53,849 bases of DNA from CAZMCT01 sp964564785 (GCA_964564785.1 CAZMCT010000009.1:1-53849); one strand, 5' to 3'. Positions 35,347 through 44,181 are shown, numbered from the stretch's first letter. Program-made: numbers and translations. The notes: generated from the letters alone by a model not told the origin.

Positions 35347-36969
35347 TTACGGCGACAGTTCCTCTGCAAACGACTCGGCCAGCTCCGCCCAGAGTGAGCC
35401 CGTGGGATACACCAGCACGTCGGGCCGATCCCCCAGGCTCGCGAGCATCTGCGCGGCCTGTCCCATCCGCCAATAGCAATTGCCCGTCTGCGGGGCGCAT
35501 TCCCACCACGTCAATTCAATGGTGGGCAGCTCGACCATCCCGTCCAAAATGGCACGGGCCTCTTCGTTGTGCCAGTCCGGGTGCGCGTAGCTGACGCCGA
35601 CGATCCGCGCGGTCGTGACTTCCTGCACCGCCTCAATCATCGGGATCGACCGCGACCGGTACCACTCGTTGCTCATCCGCGCGCCGTACCAGATGACCTC
35701 GACTCCTTGCGGAAGATAAGCCAGGCCCTCGCGCAGCAGGTCGAAGTCGATTTCCTGCGTGCCCTCGAAATAGGACACGAGAGCCGTCTCGTTCTCGATC
35801 AGAATCCGCGGCTCGCCTGCGGCCGCCACCAGTTCCTCCACGTCGGCGCCGATGAGCTCCCAGCCGGACACCGAGTCGAAGTCATCCGTTCCCAGACGGG
35901 CGGAGGTCTTGAGGCCCGGGATGATGGTCATGCCCGGCACGGCCTCGCGGAACTGCGGAAACAGGTGCGCGTGCCCGGGGGTCGTGGAGATTACCGCCAG
36001 ATCGGTCACTCGGCGCCACGTCCGCAGCGCCGCCACCGTGTTCTCCATCTCCCACGCCGTCCCCGAGTTCACTTCCATCCAGGGAACGATGTGCGGCTCG
36101 ATCACCGGCTTTGCGAGGCTCACCGCCACCGCGACCGTGCCCGCTTCGCCACCATCGATCGTCAGCGTTGCCGCGTACGACCCCGTGTCCAGCGGCCCCC
36201 GTACTGCGCTGACGTTCAGGACCAGCGTGCCAGACTCGATCGCCCCGGCTGCGGGCGACACCTCGAGCCACGCCACGTCGCTGCTGGCCGTGAACGTCAG
36301 CACTCCGTCACCGCCGTTCTCCAGCTCCAGACTCCGCAGCACGCTTTCCGTCCCGAAATCCAGCACTTCGCTGCTGACCACGAGCAGGGGTGAGACTTCC
36401 GCGTTGGTGACCCGCAGCCGAAGTCCCACCTCCACCGCGTCGTCGCCCAGCGCGACCATCAACCGGCCCGTGTAATCTCCCGGCGACAGCGGCGCCCGCA
36501 ACGCCGTCACCGCGAGCGCCAGCTCCCCTCCCGCGGCCAGTTCGCTCGGGGCCGGATCCCACGCCGCCCACTCCACATCGCTCGTCACGCCGAACGCCGC
36601 CGACGCGCTCCCAACGTTGCGCACGCCGAGCGTCAGTGCGACCTGCGCCGCCCCAAAATCCAGCTCCCTCGCGTCCACTTGGAGCGACGCGGTACCGACC
36701 CACTCCTCCGTTTCCTCCGTTTCCTCCGTTTCCTCCGTTTCGCCCGCCACCACAGAGCCGACGTCGTCTCCCGACGCTTCAACCCCGCCGGAATCGTCCG
36801 GCTCGTTCGGCTCACCCAGATCCTCGTCCCCCATCCCCAACCCGTTCCACGTGTCGTAGACCGTGCCCCCGCTTGGCGGCGCCACAGTGCCCCCGCAGCC
36901 CCCGACCCACACGAGCGTCACGACCAGTAGTGCGGCCGCGGTCACAGGCCATCGGGCGTACGGATACAT
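35347..36969 (-). CDS. lipoprotein with tandem beta-sandwich repeats and an unassigned C-terminal domain
   Basis: 540 residues from the ATG at 36969 (AGGAGGG upstream). Lipobox VWVGGCGG, then an acidic linker with an Glu-Glu-Thr repeat (GETEETEETEETEE). Two beta-sandwich repeats of the BACON/choice-of-anchor D kind follow (SLQVDARELDFGAAQVALTL; PLLVVSSEVLDFGTESVLRS), each with SDV.W and LR.PL.(P/T)G.Y patterns. The C-terminal 220 residues (PHIVPWMEVNSGTAWEMENT, IPGLKTSARLGTDDFDSVSG, GVEVIWYGARMSNEWY, IVGVSYAHPDWHNEEAR) look like a TIM-barrel-type enzyme or carbohydrate-related domain, but no catalytic signature was recognised. Confidence 0.78.
   Translation of the reverse strand: MYPYARWPVTAAALLVVTLVWVGGCGGTVAPPSGGTVYDTWNGLGMGDEDLGEPNEPDDSGGVEASGDDVGSVVAGETEETEETEETEEWVGTASLQVDARELDFGAAQVALTLGVRNVGSASAAFGVTSDVEWAAWDPAPSELAAGGELALAVTALRAPLSPGDYTGRLMVALGDDAVEVGLRLRVTNAEVSPLLVVSSEVLDFGTESVLRSLELENGGDGVLTFTASSDVAWLEVSPAAGAIESGTLVLNVSAVRGPLDTGSYAATLTIDGGEAGTVAVAVSLAKPVIEPHIVPWMEVNSGTAWEMENTVAALRTWRRVTDLAVISTTPGHAHLFPQFREAVPGMTIIPGLKTSARLGTDDFDSVSGWELIGADVEELVAAAGEPRILIENETALVSYFEGTQEIDFDLLREGLAYLPQGVEVIWYGARMSNEWYRSRSIPMIEAVQEVTTARIVGVSYAHPDWHNEEARAILDGMVELPTIELTWWECAPQTGNCYWRMGQAAQMLASLGDRPDVLVYPTGSLWAELAESFAEELSP
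36705..36740. repeat. 9-bp tandem repeat, four copies
   Basis: Four perfect copies of CCTCCGTTT lie inside the lipoprotein gene and encode its Glu-Glu-Thr linker. The unit is a multiple of three, so copy-number change would alter linker length but keep the frame. Confidence 0.9.
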
Positions 36970-37276
36970 GGTGCTCCACCCTCCTGCGGTCGCAGTCGCC
37001 ACGCGACGCGGCGCCGGCGTACATCTCTCTTCTGGAAAGCTGCGAATCGAGGGCAGCCCAGGCAAGTCGGCCCGCCGACCCGCCCCATAACACCGCTCGC
37101 CGACCCGCGGCACCCCGCCCGCACCGTCGGGCGTCCGCAGCCGACCCGGAATCGTCTTTCCTTGGCCCCCCAGGGTCCGCTATTCTGTACCCATACGCTG
37201 GGAGTATCGTGAGCATGCCCGATCCACTTGTCGCCCTGCTTGTCGCGAAACCGACTGGCATATGAAAGGAGACCCC
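36970..37276. other. divergent intergenic region, no gene recognised
   Basis: 307 bp between the lipoprotein (minus) and the M36-like protease (plus). It carries a ribosome site at each end (AGGAGGG on the minus strand; GAAAGGAG at about 37264-37272 on the plus strand). No convincing promoter pair was found. Confidence 0.4.
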
Positions 37277-40051
37277 ATGCGCTGGAGAATCGCCGCAATC
37301 CTGGTCTTGTCCCTCACTATCTGCGCGCACGCCGCCGCGCCTCAGCCGGCCGCAGCCGCGCGCCTGGCCCAGTCCTATCCCGGCGTACAGTGGTACGTCC
37401 GCGACGGCGAGCTGACGCGCGTCTGGGCCGGTCCATTCGGCCTCGGCCGCAGCCCGGAACAGACCGCGGAGTCGTTCATCCGCGACCATGCCGACGTCTT
37501 CAGCGCCGCGGCCGAGGACCTCGTCCCGGGTGACGCGCGCGGGGTGTACGCACTCCCCGTGATGCGCGATCCGCTGACTGGCGGCCCGAAGTTCACCTTG
37601 CTCCACTACGCGCAGCAGCGCGACGGCGTCCCCGTGTACGGCGGCGAATTGCGACTGCTGGTCCGCAACCTGCCCGGCTACCCCCTCGTCTTGGCCGCCT
37701 CGACGGTGCGACCGCTCGGTGACTTCCGGCCCGACGCGGCGTTCGCCCCGGCCACGGCCCGGGCGCACGCCGCAGCCGGCGAGCGCGTTCCGGGCCTGGT
37801 CAGCTTTGAGCCGGAAGAGCTCGTGATCTGGGCCGGGACGGAAGGCCGACCTTCCGACCCGCGACTCGCGATCGTCTTCGTTGCCGACAACGGCCGGCCG
37901 GCTGCGGCGGACTACGCCCGTTGGCGCTTCATCGCCGACGCCGCGAGCGGCGCGATCCTCGATCAGCAAAACCTCATTCTGCACGTCGACATCGTTGGCA
38001 GCGTGCACGGAATGGCCACCACACCACCGAAAGCCGACGTCTGCAACCCCGAAGTCGACACGCCCCTTCCGTACGCCCGCGTGACGATGGGCAGCACGAC
38101 CGTCTATGCGGACGTGAACGGCAACTTCGTCATCCCCAACGCCGGGTCCAACCCGGTGACGGTCAACTCCGGGCTGGCCGGCCTGTACTTCTCGGTGAAC
38201 AACCAGGGCGGCCCCAACACCATCCTCTCCCGGAGCGTCACGCCGCCCGGCCCGGCCGACTTCCTGCACAACGCCACCAACTCGAGTGAGTACAACCGGG
38301 CCGAGGTCAACGGCTATCTCCAGGCCAACATCGTCCGCGATTTCGTGCTCGCCTACGCCCCCGACTACCCGACCATCGGCGGCCAGACGAACTTCCCGGT
38401 GAACGTCAACATCTCCAACACTTGTAACGCCTACTACGACGGCAGTTCGATCAACTTCTTCCGCGCCGGCGGCGGCTGCTCGAACACCGCATTCGCGAAC
38501 GTCATTCATCACGAGTACGGGCACCACCTGGTCCAGGTGGGTGGCAGCGGCCAGGACGCGTACGGCGAAGGCATGTCCGACTGTATCGCCATGCTCATCG
38601 CGGACGACCCGATTTGCGCCGCCGGGTTCTACAGCAATAACTGCACGGGCGGCATCCGCAACGCGGATAACGACTTCCAGTACCCGTGCAGCGGCGAGAT
38701 CCACTACTGCGGCCAGCTCCTGTCCGGCTGCGTTTGGAGCACCCGCAACGCGTTGCTGGCCAGCTACCCGGAGACGTACCGCGACATCCTCGCCGAGCTC
38801 ACGATCTACTCGATCACGCTACACACGGGCGGCAGCATCGCCCCCGACATCACGATCGACTTCCTCACGCTCGACGACGACGACGCCAATATCGAGAACG
38901 GCACGCCCCACTACCCCGAGATCTGCGCGGGCTTCAATGCGCACAACATGGACTGCCCGGCCCTGCTGCCGCTCGGGTTCGCCTACCCCGAGGGTCGGCC
39001 GGCGGTTGTCCGTCCCGGCGGGGGAACCACCGTCCGTGTCGTCGTGTCGCCCATCACCGCTCAGCCCCAGCCCGACACCGGAACACTGAACGTCCAGGTG
39101 GACGGCGGCGACTGGGTAGGCGTGCCGATGAGCAGTCTGGGACCCAATGACTACCAGGCCACGTTCCCGGGCGCGCCGTGCGCCAGCCGTGTGCACTACT
39201 ATTTCACCGTCCAGACCACCACCGGCGAGATCATCTTCGATCCGGCCGACGCCCCGCTCGTCGCGTACGAGGCCATGGGCGGCTACGCGCTGGTGGTCGC
39301 CGTCAACGACCCGTTCGAGACCGACCAGGGCTGGACCGTTGGTGACGTCGGCGACACCGCCACAACCGGTATCTGGACCCGCAACGTTCCTCAGGCCACC
39401 GCCGCCCAGCCCGGTGCCGACCACACCCCGCCGCCCGGCACCATGTGCTGGGTGACCGATTACCGCGCCGGGGGCAGCCTCGGCGAGTTCGACGTCGACA
39501 ACGGCAAGACCACGGTCAAGTCGCCGATCTTCGACCTTTCGACCTACGGCATCGCCCGCGTCAGCTACTGGCGCTGGTACTCGAACGACACCGGTAGTTC
39601 ACCCAACGCCGACACCTTCCGCGTCGACATCTCGTCCAACGGCGGCACAACCTGGACCAACGTCGAAACCGTCGGCCCCGCCGGCCCAGAGACCAGCGGC
39701 GGTTGGTTCTTCCACGAGTTCTACGTCAACGACGAGATCCCCCTCACCGCGCAGGTGCGGATGCGCTTCATCGCCGAGGACGCCGGCTCCGGATCGCTGG
39801 TCGAGGCAGCAATCGACGACTTCCGCCTCGAAACCGTCGATTGCAGCCCGCCGGTGCTCGTCGGCGACCTCGACTGCGACGGCAGCGTCGGCTTCGGCGA
39901 CATCAATCCCTTCGTCCTGGCACTCGCCGACCCGGCCAGCTACGCCGCCGCTTATCCCGACTGCGACATCCTCGCCGGTGACGCGAGCGGCAACGGCGCG
40001 GTGGGCTTCGAGGACATCAACCCGTTTGTAACGCTCCTGACGAACCCGTAA
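37277..40051 (+). CDS. secreted M36/M4-like zinc metalloprotease with dockerin tail
   Basis: 924 residues; the ATG at 37277 is preferred over 37262 because GAAAGGAG precedes it. Signal peptide (about 1-20), then a pro-region of the FTP/PepSY kind (about 45-235; YAQQRDGVPVYGGELRLLVR). The catalytic domain has HHEYGHHLVQ (His412, Glu413, His416) and downstream Glu431 in DAYGEGMSDCIAML, the fungalysin/thermolysin-type zinc site. Ig/Fn3-like and MAM-like beta domains follow (VSPITAQPQPDTGTLNVQVD; RVSYWRWYSNDTGSSPNADT), then a GC-type dockerin (GDLDCDGSVGFGDINPFVLA; NGAVGFEDINPFVTLL). The pro-region suggests export as a zymogen. Its repertoire of additions matches the other secreted hydrolases of the window. 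Confidence 0.87.
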   Translation: MRWRIAAILVLSLTICAHAAAPQPAAAARLAQSYPGVQWYVRDGELTRVWAGPFGLGRSPEQTAESFIRDHADVFSAAAEDLVPGDARGVYALPVMRDPLTGGPKFTLLHYAQQRDGVPVYGGELRLLVRNLPGYPLVLAASTVRPLGDFRPDAAFAPATARAHAAAGERVPGLVSFEPEELVIWAGTEGRPSDPRLAIVFVADNGRPAAADYARWRFIADAASGAILDQQNLILHVDIVGSVHGMATTPPKADVCNPEVDTPLPYARVTMGSTTVYADVNGNFVIPNAGSNPVTVNSGLAGLYFSVNNQGGPNTILSRSVTPPGPADFLHNATNSSEYNRAEVNGYLQANIVRDFVLAYAPDYPTIGGQTNFPVNVNISNTCNAYYDGSSINFFRAGGGCSNTAFANVIHHEYGHHLVQVGGSGQDAYGEGMSDCIAMLIADDPICAAGFYSNNCTGGIRNADNDFQYPCSGEIHYCGQLLSGCVWSTRNALLASYPETYRDILAELTIYSITLHTGGSIAPDITIDFLTLDDDDANIENGTPHYPEICAGFNAHNMDCPALLPLGFAYPEGRPAVVRPGGGTTVRVVVSPITAQPQPDTGTLNVQVDGGDWVGVPMSSLGPNDYQATFPGAPCASRVHYYFTVQTTTGEIIFDPADAPLVAYEAMGGYALVVAVNDPFETDQGWTVGDVGDTATTGIWTRNVPQATAAQPGADHTPPPGTMCWVTDYRAGGSLGEFDVDNGKTTVKSPIFDLSTYGIARVSYWRWYSNDTGSSPNADTFRVDISSNGGTTWTNVETVGPAGPETSGGWFFHEFYVNDEIPLTAQVRMRFIAEDAGSGSLVEAAIDDFRLETVDCSPPVLVGDLDCDGSVGFGDINPFVLALADPASYAAAYPDCDILAGDASGNGAVGFEDINPFVTLLTNP

Positions 40052-40434
40052 TCCACCAACCCGGACGTCCGGCCCACGCGCCGGACCTGCAAACCACCCG
40101 GCGCCGGTCGTACTCGGCCGGCGCCGCCGCCGCTTCAGCGCCGGTCGCTGCGTGAGTCTTTTCGTCCCCTCCCTACGCGGATAACTAGCCAACGGTCGGT
40201 CGCGCAATCCCGCCGCACATCGTCCGGCCCCGCCGATCGTCTGCCCGGTTGCAAGAAGGCGAGGCGCGAGCCATCCGCCGATTCAGCCTTTCGCGCCGGT
40301 CACTGCAACCGGCATCCCCCGGCCGCGATGGCGGCTCGCTCCATCCACTGCCCACCTTGCCGGCCCTCCGGCGCAGCGGGGCACCCGGCCGGTTTGGGGG
40401 CCGACCGGGTGCCGTCGAGAGAGGAAGCAGTCTG
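40052..40434. other. convergent intergenic region with GC hairpins
   Basis: 383 bp between the M36-like protease and the DUF378 gene. A 9-bp hairpin (40099-40107 with 40118-40126) follows the protease stop, and a stronger one (40380-40413) follows the DUF378 stop. Neither has a T tract. No gene recognised. Confidence 0.4.
40380..40413 (-). terminator. hairpin after the DUF378 gene
   Basis: A 13-bp stem with one mismatch (40380-40392 with 40401-40413) and an 8-nt loop, 22 bp past the stop of the DUF378 gene. It lacks a T run, so it may act as a weak or Rho-assisted terminator or a 3' stabiliser. Confidence 0.45.
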
Positions 40435-40659
40435 TTACGCGTGGGCCGCAGTCACATGCCAGCGGCGCTGGATCGCCTTCAGGCTGAGGGCTTGGTATGC
40501 GGCCGCAAGCCCGACCACGATGTAAACGACCTTGCTCAGCAGCGCCGTGTTGCCGCCGAACAGGGCGGCAACCAGATCGAACTGGAACGCGCCCCAAAGT
40601 CCCCAGTTCAGCCCACCCACCACCAGCAGAATCGCAGCAATCACATCAACCGTCTTCAT
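40435..40659 (-). CDS. DUF378-family small membrane protein
   Basis: 74 residues with two hydrophobic helices. The first carries the family pattern VIAAILLVVGGLNWGLWGAF, with FDLVAALFGG after it; the second is LSKVVYIVVGLAAAYQALSL. Function is unknown for the family. The ATG at 40659 has AAGGAG 7 bp upstream; the longer frame upstream lies in AT-rich regulatory DNA and is not supported. It is divergent from the second MerR/B12 regulator, and two clusters of 9-bp repeats sit between the two starts, so it is the likely regulated target. Confidence 0.87.
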   Translation of the reverse strand: MKTVDVIAAILLVVGGLNWGLWGAFQFDLVAALFGGNTALLSKVVYIVVGLAAAYQALSLKAIQRRWHVTAAHA

Positions 40660-40683
40660 CACTGGCTCCTTTTGCACGATTGT

Positions 40684-40710
40684 TCGTTCAAATCGTCCAA
40701 TTCGTATGAA
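40684..40710. promoter_or_regulatory. 9-bp direct-repeat cluster A (candidate regulator operator)
   Basis: Three head-to-tail 9-mers, TCGTTCAAA (40684), TCGTCCAAT (40693) and TCGTATGAA (40702). They lie 25-51 bp upstream of the DUF378 start codon and match cluster B 72 bp away. They lie in the low-GC divergent gap and are probably bound by the adjacent MerR-type protein. Confidence 0.55.
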
Positions 40711-40745
40711 GTGTATCCGAAGGAAGTCCACAAGTCAAATCAGGA

Positions 40746-40774
40746 TTGCAAAAATTCGTCCAAATCATTAAAAT
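40746..40774 (+). promoter_or_regulatory. promoter of the second MerR/B12 regulator
   Basis: TTGCAA (40746-40751) and TAAAAT (40769-40774) with a 17-bp spacer. The start would be near 40781, leaving about 57 nt before the ATG at 40838. Repeat cluster B overlaps the spacer and -10. Confidence 0.65.
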
Positions 40775-40782
40775 CGTTCAAG
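40756..40782. promoter_or_regulatory. 9-bp direct-repeat cluster B (candidate autoregulatory operator)
   Basis: Three head-to-tail 9-mers, TCGTCCAAA (40756), TCATTAAAA (40765) and TCGTTCAAG (40774), covering the spacer, -10 and start region of the regulator promoter. Binding there should block RNA polymerase. Confidence 0.55.
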
Positions 40783-40837
40783 TGCCTCCAGTGTTCAGTC
40801 GACCTTGTGGTTGGCCCCCCGGCCCAGCGAGAGCTCT

Positions 40838-41707
40838 ATGAAGCCGACGTTGACCCCCAAAGAGTTGGCCACCGCTATCGGAGTCAGTGAGTCATCTCTC
40901 AAACGCTGGGTTGACACCGGCCTCCTTCGCGCGGGCCGTACGGCCGGAGGGCACCGGCGGATCCCGGTCGCGGAGGCAATCCGGTTCATCCGTCACACGA
41001 GCGCCACGCTGGTTCGGCCGGAAGTTCTTGGCCTGCCGGACCTAGCGCAGTCCCGAGACCCCTCCCGGGCGCACGACCCCGACGCCGCGCTATACGAGCA
41101 TCTCGTGGAAGGGCGGGCAGCCGAGGCTCGCGGCCTGATTCTGGCCGAATACCTTGAGGGCCGGAGCGTTGCGGCAATCTGCGACGGCCCGGTCCGGACC
41201 GCCATGCATCGCATCGGCGAGCTCTGGCAGCACGATCGGCGCGGGATTTTCGTGGAACACCGGGCGATCGACATCTGCGTCCAGGCCCTGGTGCAGTTGC
41301 GGATTCTCCTGCCGGCTGCGGCCGGCCCCACCGCCGTGGGTGGTGCCCCGCCCGGAGACCCCTACCTGCTGCCGTCGTTGATGGTGTCGACCGCGCTGCT
41401 CGACGCGGGCTTGCAGGCGATCAACCTGGGCCCCGACACGCCGCTCGACATCCTGGCCGCAGCCGCGTACGACCTCGACGCCTGCGTGGTCTGGGTGAGC
41501 ATCAGCTCAACCCCAGACGAGGCGGCTCTCAAAACCGGGCTGCGAGCACTTGCGGAGCGATTGGCAAGCCGCGGCATCCCCTTGGTTGTCGGCGGCCGGC
41601 AGCGGGAGCTCGCGCGCGAGTTGTCGGGCGCGCGGATTGTTGAATCCCTCTCCGAGCTGTCCACGATTGCGGCATCGCTTACGGTCCCGGCGCGCGGCGC
41701 GCCGTGA
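40838..41707 (+). CDS. MerR-family regulator with B12-binding-fold domain (CarH/LitR-like), paralogue 2
   Basis: 289 residues with the same layout as the protein at 29173: MerR helix-turn-helix (LTPKELATAIGVSESSLKRW; RTAGGHRRIPVAEAIRFIRH), helical cap and cobalamin-type Rossmann domain (VWVSISSTPDEAAL; LVVGGRQREL). It keeps the CarH cap motif Wx9EH (Trp130, Glu140-His141) lost in paralogue 1. Both paralogues have GDPYxLP where a cobalt-ligating DxHxxG is expected (Tyr176 here). CarH-type proteins repress in the dark with adenosylcobalamin and release DNA in light; whether this one binds B12 is open. The start at 40838 was chosen because homology begins there; the ribosome site is weak (GAGAGC). 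Confidence 0.88.
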   Translation: MKPTLTPKELATAIGVSESSLKRWVDTGLLRAGRTAGGHRRIPVAEAIRFIRHTSATLVRPEVLGLPDLAQSRDPSRAHDPDAALYEHLVEGRAAEARGLILAEYLEGRSVAAICDGPVRTAMHRIGELWQHDRRGIFVEHRAIDICVQALVQLRILLPAAAGPTAVGGAPPGDPYLLPSLMVSTALLDAGLQAINLGPDTPLDILAAAAYDLDACVVWVSISSTPDEAALKTGLRALAERLASRGIPLVVGGRQRELARELSGARIVESLSELSTIAASLTVPARGAP

Positions 41708-41983
41708 ATCGGTTCATCAATCGCTCCTCGCCCCGCAGTGGCGACGATTCGTCGACGATCAACCTGACGCGCAGCGCGATGAGCAGCGTGCAATGCCGAG
41801 ACGGCAGTGGCACGTGCCGCCTGCCCGTTCACCCGCCAGACCTTGACCGCACCCCACGCCCTGCCGGCACGGCAGTGGCACACCGTGACTTGACATCACG
41901 ACCGCGTCCGGCGACGCTAGGGTATCGGGCCGTTCTTCGCCGGGCGCGGAGTCCCGGCGCTGTCTTGGTGACCGGATGTACGC

Positions 41984-42850
41984 GTGGTGACTTCCGCTTC
42001 GCCCATCGTTCGTCTCGCCGGCCTGCGCAAGGCCTTCAACGGCCTGGTAGCCGTCGACGGCCTGAGCCTCGAGATCGGCCGCGGTGAGATCTTCGGCCTG
42101 CTCGGCCCGAACGGCGCCGGCAAGACCACCACGATCAACATGCTGATCGGCCAGCTCCGGCCGGACTCGGGCACGGTCGAGATCGGCGGCGCGGGCTCGC
42201 CGCTTGATCCACAGGTGCGGCGGCAGATCGGCCTCGCCCCGCAGTCGCTGGCGCTGTACGATGAGCTTTCGGCTGCCGAGAACCTGCGCTTCTTCGGCCG
42301 GCTCTATGGCCTGGGCGGAGCGGCGCTCCGCGCCCGCGTGGCCGAACTGCTCGAATTCGTCGGGCTGGCCGACCGCGGCCGCGACCGCGTGAAGGTCTAT
42401 TCGGGCGGGATGAAACGCCGGCTGAACCTGGCGGTCGCCGTGGTCCACCGCCCCGACCTGATCCTGCTCGACGAGCCCACGGTGGGCGTCGATCCGCAGT
42501 CGCGCAACGCGATCTTCGAGTTGGTCGCGGCGCTCCGCCGCGACGGCTGCACCGTCCTCTACACGACGCACTACATGGAAGAGGCCCAGCGGCTCTGCGA
42601 TCGCGTCGGCATCATCGACCACGGCCGGCTGCTGGCGCTGGGCACGGTCGGCGAGCTGATCGAGCGGCACGGGCAGCGCAGCTTCGTGATCGTCGATCGC
42701 CCGGCCGGTCCCGAGCGGATCGAGACCTCCGATCCGATGGCGGAGCTGGTGCGGGTGCTGAGCGAGCCGGACGTGCTGGGCGTGCATGTGGAGCGGCCGG
42801 ACCTCGAGTCCGTGTTTCTCGCGCTCACCGGACGGAGGCTGCGCGACTGA
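41984..42850 (+). CDS. ABC exporter ATP-binding protein
   Basis: 288 residues. Walker A GPNGAGKTT, signature YSGGMKRRLNLA, Walker B LILLDEPTVGVDP and the switch histidine in YTTHYMEEA are all present, as in the DrrA/CcmA-like ATPases of ABC-2 exporters. No ATG is available; GTG codons at 41984 and 41987 are both possible. The stop and the next start share a base (TGATG at 42848-42852), so ATPase and permease are coupled. The 276 bp upstream, after the regulator gene, showed no gene. Confidence 0.92.
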   Translation: MVTSASPIVRLAGLRKAFNGLVAVDGLSLEIGRGEIFGLLGPNGAGKTTTINMLIGQLRPDSGTVEIGGAGSPLDPQVRRQIGLAPQSLALYDELSAAENLRFFGRLYGLGGAALRARVAELLEFVGLADRGRDRVKVYSGGMKRRLNLAVAVVHRPDLILLDEPTVGVDPQSRNAIFELVAALRRDGCTVLYTTHYMEEAQRLCDRVGIIDHGRLLALGTVGELIERHGQRSFVIVDRPAGPERIETSDPMAELVRVLSEPDVLGVHVERPDLESVFLALTGRRLRD

Positions 42851-44181
42851 TGCCCGCGATCTTCACACTGGCGGTCAAGGACCTGCGCCTGATGCTGCGC
42901 GACCGGCTCGGGTTCTTCTTCACCTTCTTCTTCCCGCTCATTTACGCGACGTTTTTCGGTGTCCTCTTCGCCGGGGCCAGCGCGGGCCCGACGGCCATCG
43001 GCGTGGTCGTCGTGGACGAGGACCGCACGCCCGCCTCCGCCGAGCTGCTCGGCCGCCTGCAGAAGCTCGGCTCGCTGAAGGTCGACACGGCCGAGCGCGG
43101 CGCGGCCGAGGAGCTGGTCCGTCGCGGGCGCCGCGCCGCGTGCATGGTAATCCGGTCGGGGTTCGCCGCGGCCGCCCGCCGCGTCTTCTGGGGCGACCCG
43201 ATGACGGTCGAGCTGGTGGTCGACCCGGGGCAGAGCATGACCGCGGGGCTCGTGGAGGGGCTCGTCACCGCGGCCGTTTACGAGCAGATGCAGAAGATCT
43301 TCACCGACCGCGAGACGATGACGGCCAGCGTGCGCGAGGCGCGCGCGGCCGTCGAGGCCAACGAGGGAATGCCCGTGCTGCAACGCACGCTGCTGGGCGA
43401 CTTGCTGAACAGCGTCGAGGCCGTCGGCACTTCGATGACGATCGGTGAGTGGAGCGAGCGCAGCAGCACGTCGACCACGACAACCGGGGTCAGTTCGGCG
43501 ACGGAGAGCGCCTGGCGGCCGGTCCGGATCGAGCGCCGGGCCACGGAGCGCCCGGCGGCCGCGGGCGGCGGGCCGCAGCTGCCGCGCAGCCCGTTCGCGA
43601 TCTGTTTCCCGCAGGGCATCGTGTGGGGCGCGATGGCGTGCGCGGCCACCTTCGCCGTCTCGCTGCTGACGGAACGGATCCGCGGGACACTGCCGCGGCT
43701 GACAGTGGCGCCGCTGGCGCGCTGGCAGGTGCTCACCGGCAAGGCCGGAGCGTGTTTCGTCACGACCGTGGGACTGATTGCGGTTCTGCTGGTCGTCGCC
43801 CGGTTGGGCTTCGGCGTGCGGCCGGACTCCCTGTCGCGGCTGGCTGCGGCCGTCGTGTGCGTCGCGGTCGCCATCGTCGGACTGATGATGGTGTTGTCGG
43901 TGCTGGGGCGCACGGAGCAGGCGGTCAGCGGCATCAGCTGGGCGCTGATCGTGGTGATGGCGATGCTGGGCGGGGGAATGCTCCCGCTGGTGTTCATGCC
44001 GGCGTGGATGCAGCCCGTGAGCAACGCCAGCCTGGTGAAGTGGTCGATCCTGGCCCTGGAAGGGGCGATCTGGCGCGGGTTCACCTGGAGCGAGATGGCG
44101 CTGCCCTGCGCACTGCTGCTCGGCGTCGGCGTCGGCGGATTCGCGGCCGGCACGCTCCTGTTCCGCCGTGCGACCGCTTGA
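42850..44181 (+). CDS. ABC-2 type exporter permease
   Basis: 443 residues with the half-exporter layout: one N-terminal membrane helix (RLGFFFTFFFPLIYATFFGV), a large extracytoplasmic loop of about 200 residues, then five membrane helices starting near FPQGIVWGAMACAATFAVSL. It contains ERIRGTLPRLTVAPLARWQV, the coupling segment typical of ABC-2 permeases, and GGGMLPLVFMPAWMQPVSNA. The loop has a Ser/Thr-rich stretch (SERSSTSTTTTGVSSATES). Substrate unknown; drug, lipid or polysaccharide export are all possible. Confidence 0.9.
   Translation: MPAIFTLAVKDLRLMLRDRLGFFFTFFFPLIYATFFGVLFAGASAGPTAIGVVVVDEDRTPASAELLGRLQKLGSLKVDTAERGAAEELVRRGRRAACMVIRSGFAAAARRVFWGDPMTVELVVDPGQSMTAGLVEGLVTAAVYEQMQKIFTDRETMTASVREARAAVEANEGMPVLQRTLLGDLLNSVEAVGTSMTIGEWSERSSTSTTTTGVSSATESAWRPVRIERRATERPAAAGGGPQLPRSPFAICFPQGIVWGAMACAATFAVSLLTERIRGTLPRLTVAPLARWQVLTGKAGACFVTTVGLIAVLLVVARLGFGVRPDSLSRLAAAVVCVAVAIVGLMMVLSVLGRTEQAVSGISWALIVVMAMLGGGMLPLVFMPAWMQPVSNASLVKWSILALEGAIWRGFTWSEMALPCALLLGVGVGGFAAGTLLFRRATA

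Noticed and set aside
36705..36740. 9-bp tandem repeat as a CRISPR-like or regulatory array
   Set aside because: It is coding DNA for a Glu-Glu-Thr linker and keeps the reading frame, so a simple low-complexity explanation suffices.
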